From: a virus
DNA: 35,368 nucleotides
Virus record (IMG/VR): IMGVR_UViG_3300031841_003114
Coordinates: 1 to 35,368 of that record
Direction: 5' to 3' (one strand)
Under the pieces are notes generated by a model. That model was not told the origin of the DNA. It did no database searches and saw nothing but the letters and a program-made list of their open reading frames with translations. Below are positions 32,296-35,368 of the stretch, piece by piece (position 1 is the first letter of the stretch; each line of letters begins with the position of its first letter). The translations under genes were made by a program, and so were the position numbers.

Positions 32296-32568
32296 TTACG
32301 ATGCAACAAATTCGCCATTTTCAATATTTAAAGTGCCAGCTCCGTATTTAGTATTAAATTGATCAACTAACGTTGCTTCTTTTTCTTGTAATTCTTTGTA
32401 TTGAGTTTGCAATGAATCTTTATGCGTTGTTAATTCTTTTAACCTATCTTGCAACATAATAATTTCCATTTCAACCTGTCCGAATTGAAATATAAGATCG
32501 GTACTTGAACTACGCAATTCTTCTACAGATTTCAATTCATCTTTAGTAATAACTTGTTTTTCTGACAT
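32296..32568 (-). CDS. Small coiled-coil protein among tail genes, function unknown
   Basis: A 90-residue protein. Residues about 10-70 are a continuous heptad-like helix (QFGQVEMEIIMLQDRLKEL, then HKDSLQTQYKELQEKEATLV), followed by a short conserved-looking end, KYGAGTLNIENGEFVAS. I recall similar small coiled-coil proteins beside structural genes of other T4-like phages; the function is not known to me. It lies between the gp15-like and sheath genes with its own late-type box. An assembly factor or small virion protein is likely. Confidence 0.78.
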   Translation of the reverse strand: MSEKQVITKDELKSVEELRSSSTDLIFQFGQVEMEIIMLQDRLKELTTHKDSLQTQYKELQEKEATLVDQFNTKYGAGTLNIENGEFVAS

Positions 32569-32591
32569 AACTTTATCCTTATTTTTATTTT

Positions 32592-32602
32592 ATATAAATA
32601 TA
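32592..32602 (-). promoter_or_regulatory. Late-type promoter box before the coiled-coil gene
   Basis: TATATTTATAT on the minus strand, 23 bases before the ATG at 32568, followed by AAAATAAAAATAAGGA. Confidence 0.6.
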
Positions 32603-32611
32603 CGTTTAATA

Positions 32612-33436
32612 TCAATAACCGCCTGGTGGTGGATCTTCAGTATTTGCATTAAAATTTGTTGTTTCTGTTTCATTTCCAAATGTAACACGCTTTACTGCAA
32701 ATTGTTTTTGTAAATTTGAAATTCGTAATTCATATGGCATTAACATTGTACCTTTAACTGTTATTGGCAATGTAGCTCTCACTACTCTATCTTCACCAAT
32801 CGTATTCAATGTTTCAAATGAATAATCAGATATAAAGGTCGGAAACTTCCAAGTAGTACCCCAAGCAAATCCATTTAATGGCATTATCTGTTCTATAATA
32901 GAATTCATTTGATCTGTATATTCAGTCCATATTAATACATCATAAGATACATCTACAAATTCTGGTACTGGTGATACATAAAACTCTTGGCTTGGCTGAA
33001 TGCCTTGTAGCACTGAAAAACGTCCATATCTATTTTTTAATGTATGTTTATTTCTATATATGTAACTATTACCTTCAGGATTTTCATTAACTCCTAATGT
33101 TTTTAATGAATCGCGGTCTGCCATTGAATTACGTCGTATTGATATAGATGGTGTTAACGCTTTACCGCGGTCATCAAACATATATCCACGCGATTGAAAC
33201 TGTGCCCACTTTTCTCCATTGGCATAAAATACCGGCACATCAACTACTGAATTGTTTTCTATAATCTGCGGTTGTATCACATCTTGTATATACGTCATAA
33301 TTGCTGCATCAATATCAATGATAGTACATTTAGGAGTCTTTATACGATCATCATCACGGCGGATTTGATTTTCTTTTTTTGGTACCGGGTTATTGGTAAA
33401 CGAACTATATGTTTTATTTAATTTTGGCTTACTCAT
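32612..33436 (-). CDS. Tail completion / sheath stabiliser protein (T4 gp15-like)
   Basis: A 274-residue protein, matching T4 gp15 in length (272). Two regions align with gp15 as I remember it: VSYDVLIWTEYTDQMNSIIEQ corresponds to the gp15 segment ending in EDDMFQIVEQILP, and ATLPITVKGTMLMP to SLTFEVNGWMYP. It should form the ring that caps the head-proximal end of the tail and joins it to the neck. Gene order gp13-, gp14-, gp15-like then sheath and tube follows T4. It overlaps the gp14-like gene by four bases (ATGA). The C-terminus is Pro/Gly-rich (EDPPPGGY). Confidence 0.82.
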   Translation of the reverse strand: MSKPKLNKTYSSFTNNPVPKKENQIRRDDDRIKTPKCTIIDIDAAIMTYIQDVIQPQIIENNSVVDVPVFYANGEKWAQFQSRGYMFDDRGKALTPSISIRRNSMADRDSLKTLGVNENPEGNSYIYRNKHTLKNRYGRFSVLQGIQPSQEFYVSPVPEFVDVSYDVLIWTEYTDQMNSIIEQIMPLNGFAWGTTWKFPTFISDYSFETLNTIGEDRVVRATLPITVKGTMLMPYELRISNLQKQFAVKRVTFGNETETTNFNANTEDPPPGGY

Positions 33437-33969
33437 AAGTTCCTCGGTATATTATTATGTTTATTAATTCCACTTCGTATTTCTTGTATATTCAATCCAG
33501 TCTTTCTAGTTACATGAGTTTCACAAACTATAGATACACTTAAACCAAATTCACCTCTTTCACCTAACGTAAATCCTAAATCTCTACTTGGATTCTTACC
33601 GGCAAAGAATTCAGATGATGATACATTATCAATTTCATGAAATTCTCCGTTAAATTCTAAAATATCTCCAACTTCCATTACAATGTTTTTATCTCGCAGA
33701 TCATCGCGAATAAATCCAAATGTCACGACTCGACTTGAATCTCCTCCATATTCATCTAATAATCTTGTACGAGTTTCTCTCAATATTAACGAATTTATTT
33801 TCATTACAGAATAATAAACTTTATCATCTGATTCATCGTATATATTTGTTTTAGTAGCTTCTAAATTTAATTTATAATATCCAACCTCTGTGTCAATATA
33901 ATCATTGATCAATTCACGATTGATAGATCTGATTAATGACGCATCTCTTGCTGAACCAAATAAAGCCAT
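33433..33969 (-). CDS. Neck protein (T4 gp14-like)
   Basis: A 178-residue protein, shorter than T4 gp14 (256). The N-terminal region SLIRSINRELINDYIDTEVGYYKLN then TKTNIYDESDDKVYY resembles gp14-type neck proteins of T4-like phages. The rest includes VTFGFIRDDLRDKNIVMEVGD and a hydrophobic FGLSVSIVCETHVTR strand. It should help close the head vertex and dock the tail. It begins three bases after the gp13-like stop and overlaps gp15-like by four, so the three genes form one unit from the promoter at 35152. The assignment rests on pattern plus gene order. Confidence 0.75.
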   Translation of the reverse strand: MALFGSARDASLIRSINRELINDYIDTEVGYYKLNLEATKTNIYDESDDKVYYSVMKINSLILRETRTRLLDEYGGDSSRVVTFGFIRDDLRDKNIVMEVGDILEFNGEFHEIDNVSSSEFFAGKNPSRDLGFTLGERGEFGLSVSIVCETHVTRKTGLNIQEIRSGINKHNNIPRNL

Positions 33970-33972
33970 TTA

Positions 33973-35136
33973 TTATCCTATGTATATTTTCATTGGAATT
34001 TTATTGAACTGAGAAAGCAATGAATCTGCTTCCGCTTGTTTTCTTTCCAATTGTGCTTGTCTTGACATTGAATCCAGTATCTCTTTTAACTCCGTTATAA
34101 GACCCTCTTTATCCGTCTGAGCCCCGGAAATAAGGTCCGAACCATTCAATGTTATTTCTGCATTAGGAATAGGTAAAGATGAATATTTACTACGAACCCA
34201 TCCTAAAGTTTCTTTTGCTAATGCTAATGTATATCTACGAATCCAATCACGGCCAACTGAATTAATATTACAATATTCTATATTTTGATATGGCACATTT
34301 GAAAAATCAGAAATAGTACCAGTAGCTCCTTTCAATGCATTACTACGATCTGCCTTCTTAATATAATCAAAATGTATTTTAGTAAACGCATCTCCGTTAG
34401 GTATTGGAAATACACGCATTCTATCTTTTGACATTTGGAATGAATATGCAGAACGTCTAACCATATCATTTATTTCAATTGCTTGCAATCTTAATAAATC
34501 TGCAAATACCGGCATCATCATAAATGACACTCCTGGCGAATAAGAACCAAATCCAAATGCATCTAACATTTGTTGAGTTCCTATACCAGTTCCTATGAAA
34601 GGATCGAAGAATCGAGCTAAGGCAGGAGGTGCATCATGATATACTCTTTTTATTTCAATTGCATCTGTACCAGCCGTTCCTGATTCCAATGATACCACAT
34701 TAGGATCTGACAAGTCATATATTTGCTGTCCGGCGGTAATTGAGATACTACCTGTATAATATGTTACATTTCCGCCCGAACCAGCTTCCGTTCCATATTC
34801 TTCTGCCAATTCAATCAGACCACCCATCGATGGCGATACTTTTTGTCCGGATAAATTGGAACCGGTGGCTGAACCGTATAAGTTCAACATGTTATCTCTA
34901 ATATTATATGTATTTATCTGTGCACCATATTCCGTAACCGCTTCTTCAAAACATGTATAAAATTGAATGTCTTGTAATTCTATATCTGATATTGGATAAC
35001 CTAATCTTTTGGCACACCAATTAGCCACACCATCTGCTTCAGATTGAAATGTTGTATCGTTGTCATAGAATCCAAACGGAGTATCTCCAGGGAAGAAACT
35101 TGACGATCCAGGCCATATCGGAATGTTCACTGCCAT
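33973..35136 (-). CDS. Neck / head-tail connector protein (T4 gp13-like)
   Basis: A 387-residue virion protein, longer than T4 gp13 (309). The N-terminal region holds VANWCAKRLGYPISDIELQDI and FEEAVTEYGAQINTYNIRDN, typical of connector or neck proteins of T4-like phages. A middle variable region follows (YYTGSISITAGQQIYDLSD), and a helical C-terminus (ELKEILDSMSRQAQLERKQAE). It is the first gene of the gp13-14-15 unit, with AAAAAGGAAAC before the ATG and a late-type box. Identity as gp13 rests largely on gene order; a portal-adaptor role is the main alternative. Confidence 0.72.
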   Translation of the reverse strand: MAVNIPIWPGSSSFFPGDTPFGFYDNDTTFQSEADGVANWCAKRLGYPISDIELQDIQFYTCFEEAVTEYGAQINTYNIRDNMLNLYGSATGSNLSGQKVSPSMGGLIELAEEYGTEAGSGGNVTYYTGSISITAGQQIYDLSDPNVVSLESGTAGTDAIEIKRVYHDAPPALARFFDPFIGTGIGTQQMLDAFGFGSYSPGVSFMMMPVFADLLRLQAIEINDMVRRSAYSFQMSKDRMRVFPIPNGDAFTKIHFDYIKKADRSNALKGATGTISDFSNVPYQNIEYCNINSVGRDWIRRYTLALAKETLGWVRSKYSSLPIPNAEITLNGSDLISGAQTDKEGLITELKEILDSMSRQAQLERKQAEADSLLSQFNKIPMKIYIG

Positions 35137-35151
35137 ATTAGTTTCCTTTTT

Positions 35152-35161
35152 ATATAAATAT
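35152..35161 (-). promoter_or_regulatory. Late-type promoter box before the neck genes
   Basis: ATATTTATAT on the minus strand, 15 bases before the ATG at 35136, followed by AAAAAGGAAAC. Confidence 0.55.
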
Positions 35162-35175
35162 GTAAATGAAAGAGA

Positions 35176-35368
35176 TTAATCGACTATTTTGATATCTTTA
35201 CGACCATCATTCCAATAACCTGAACTACCGTAGTTTATACATATTTCTTCTTCTGGTTGTATTGATTTAATTGCTATAAATTTAAAAGCCATATCATTTT
35301 CTATATCTAGCCAATCAGCATTAGGTGTATTCGAATGATTATACAATGAGCCATATCCCCAAGCAACT
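35176..35368 (-). CDS. SET-domain protein, C-terminal fragment
   Basis: A minus-strand frame entering from the right edge is open for 63 codons to TAA. It contains GSLYNHSNTPNADW, then MAFKFIAIKSIQPEEEICINYG and YWNDGRKD. This is the C-terminal half of a SET domain: the NHS-x-x-PNA motif and the E-E-I-x-I-N-Y-G motif form the SAM and lysine channel of protein lysine methyltransferases. The cysteine-rich post-SET region is absent. A methyltransferase acting on a virion or host protein is possible; the N-terminal half and its start are outside the window. Confidence 0.8.
   Translation of the reverse strand, partial: VAWGYGSLYNHSNTPNADWLDIENDMAFKFIAIKSIQPEEEICINYGSSGYWNDGRKDIKIVD

Noticed and set aside
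7171-35161. TATAAATA strings on the plus strand as classical T4 late promoters
   Set aside because: They face away from every gene, and no plus-strand gene follows them. Their position just before minus-strand starts indicates the minus-strand reading is the functional one.

Overview
The window looks like about 35 kb of a T4-like contractile-tailed phage genome. It is AT-rich and densely packed, and every convincing gene lies on the minus strand, so transcription runs from high to low coordinates. T4-type replication genes (family B polymerase, DnaB-like helicase, 5'-3' exonuclease, UvsX, a gp32-like protein) sit with T4-type virion genes (gp15-, gp18- and gp19-like, long tape measure). The host is probably a member of Bacteroidota. 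This is inferred from a repeated promoter, TTG-N20-TATATTTA, that resembles the Bacteroidota -33/-7 promoter, and from a small protein ending in an SSB-like DDLPF tip.

Layout in transcription order. 35.4-29.9 kb: tail of a SET-domain gene, neck and tail-completion genes (gp13-, gp14-, gp15-like), a coiled-coil protein, tail sheath and tail tube, closed by a clear intrinsic terminator. 29.9-20.0 kb: tail assembly chaperone pair with a probable programmed frameshift, a small unknown, tape measure, a large structural protein, a LysM-like baseplate protein, a hub-like protein and another structural protein. 19.9-13.7 kb: accessory block with a second polymerase of family A type, a PD-(D/E)XK nuclease-like protein, a conserved unknown, and a cassette whose proteins share a 25-28 residue N-terminal module resembling a T4 capsid-targeting sequence with (L/I)-x-E cleavage sites. 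13.6-7.2 kb: gp32-like, UvsX, 5'-3' exonuclease, helicase, class II ribonucleotide reductase. 7.2-1 kb: endolysin, then QueD, QueE, GroES-like and FolE genes with HPRT, and the replicative polymerase running off the left edge.

How the genes work together: FolE, QueD and QueE form the GTP to 7-carboxy-7-deazaguanine route, which suggests 7-deazaguanine modification of phage DNA. HPRT, which overlaps folE, could salvage guanine released by base exchange. Replication-type genes tend to carry the bipartite TTG-N20-TATATTTA promoter. Virion genes tend to carry a box-only motif, ATATTTATAT. The accessory block may encode proteins packaged in the head and injected.

No tRNA, CRISPR array, insertion sequence or attachment site was recognised. 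No gene-free stretch exceeds 300 bases; the longest are 9096-9229 and 13614-13730, both described below.
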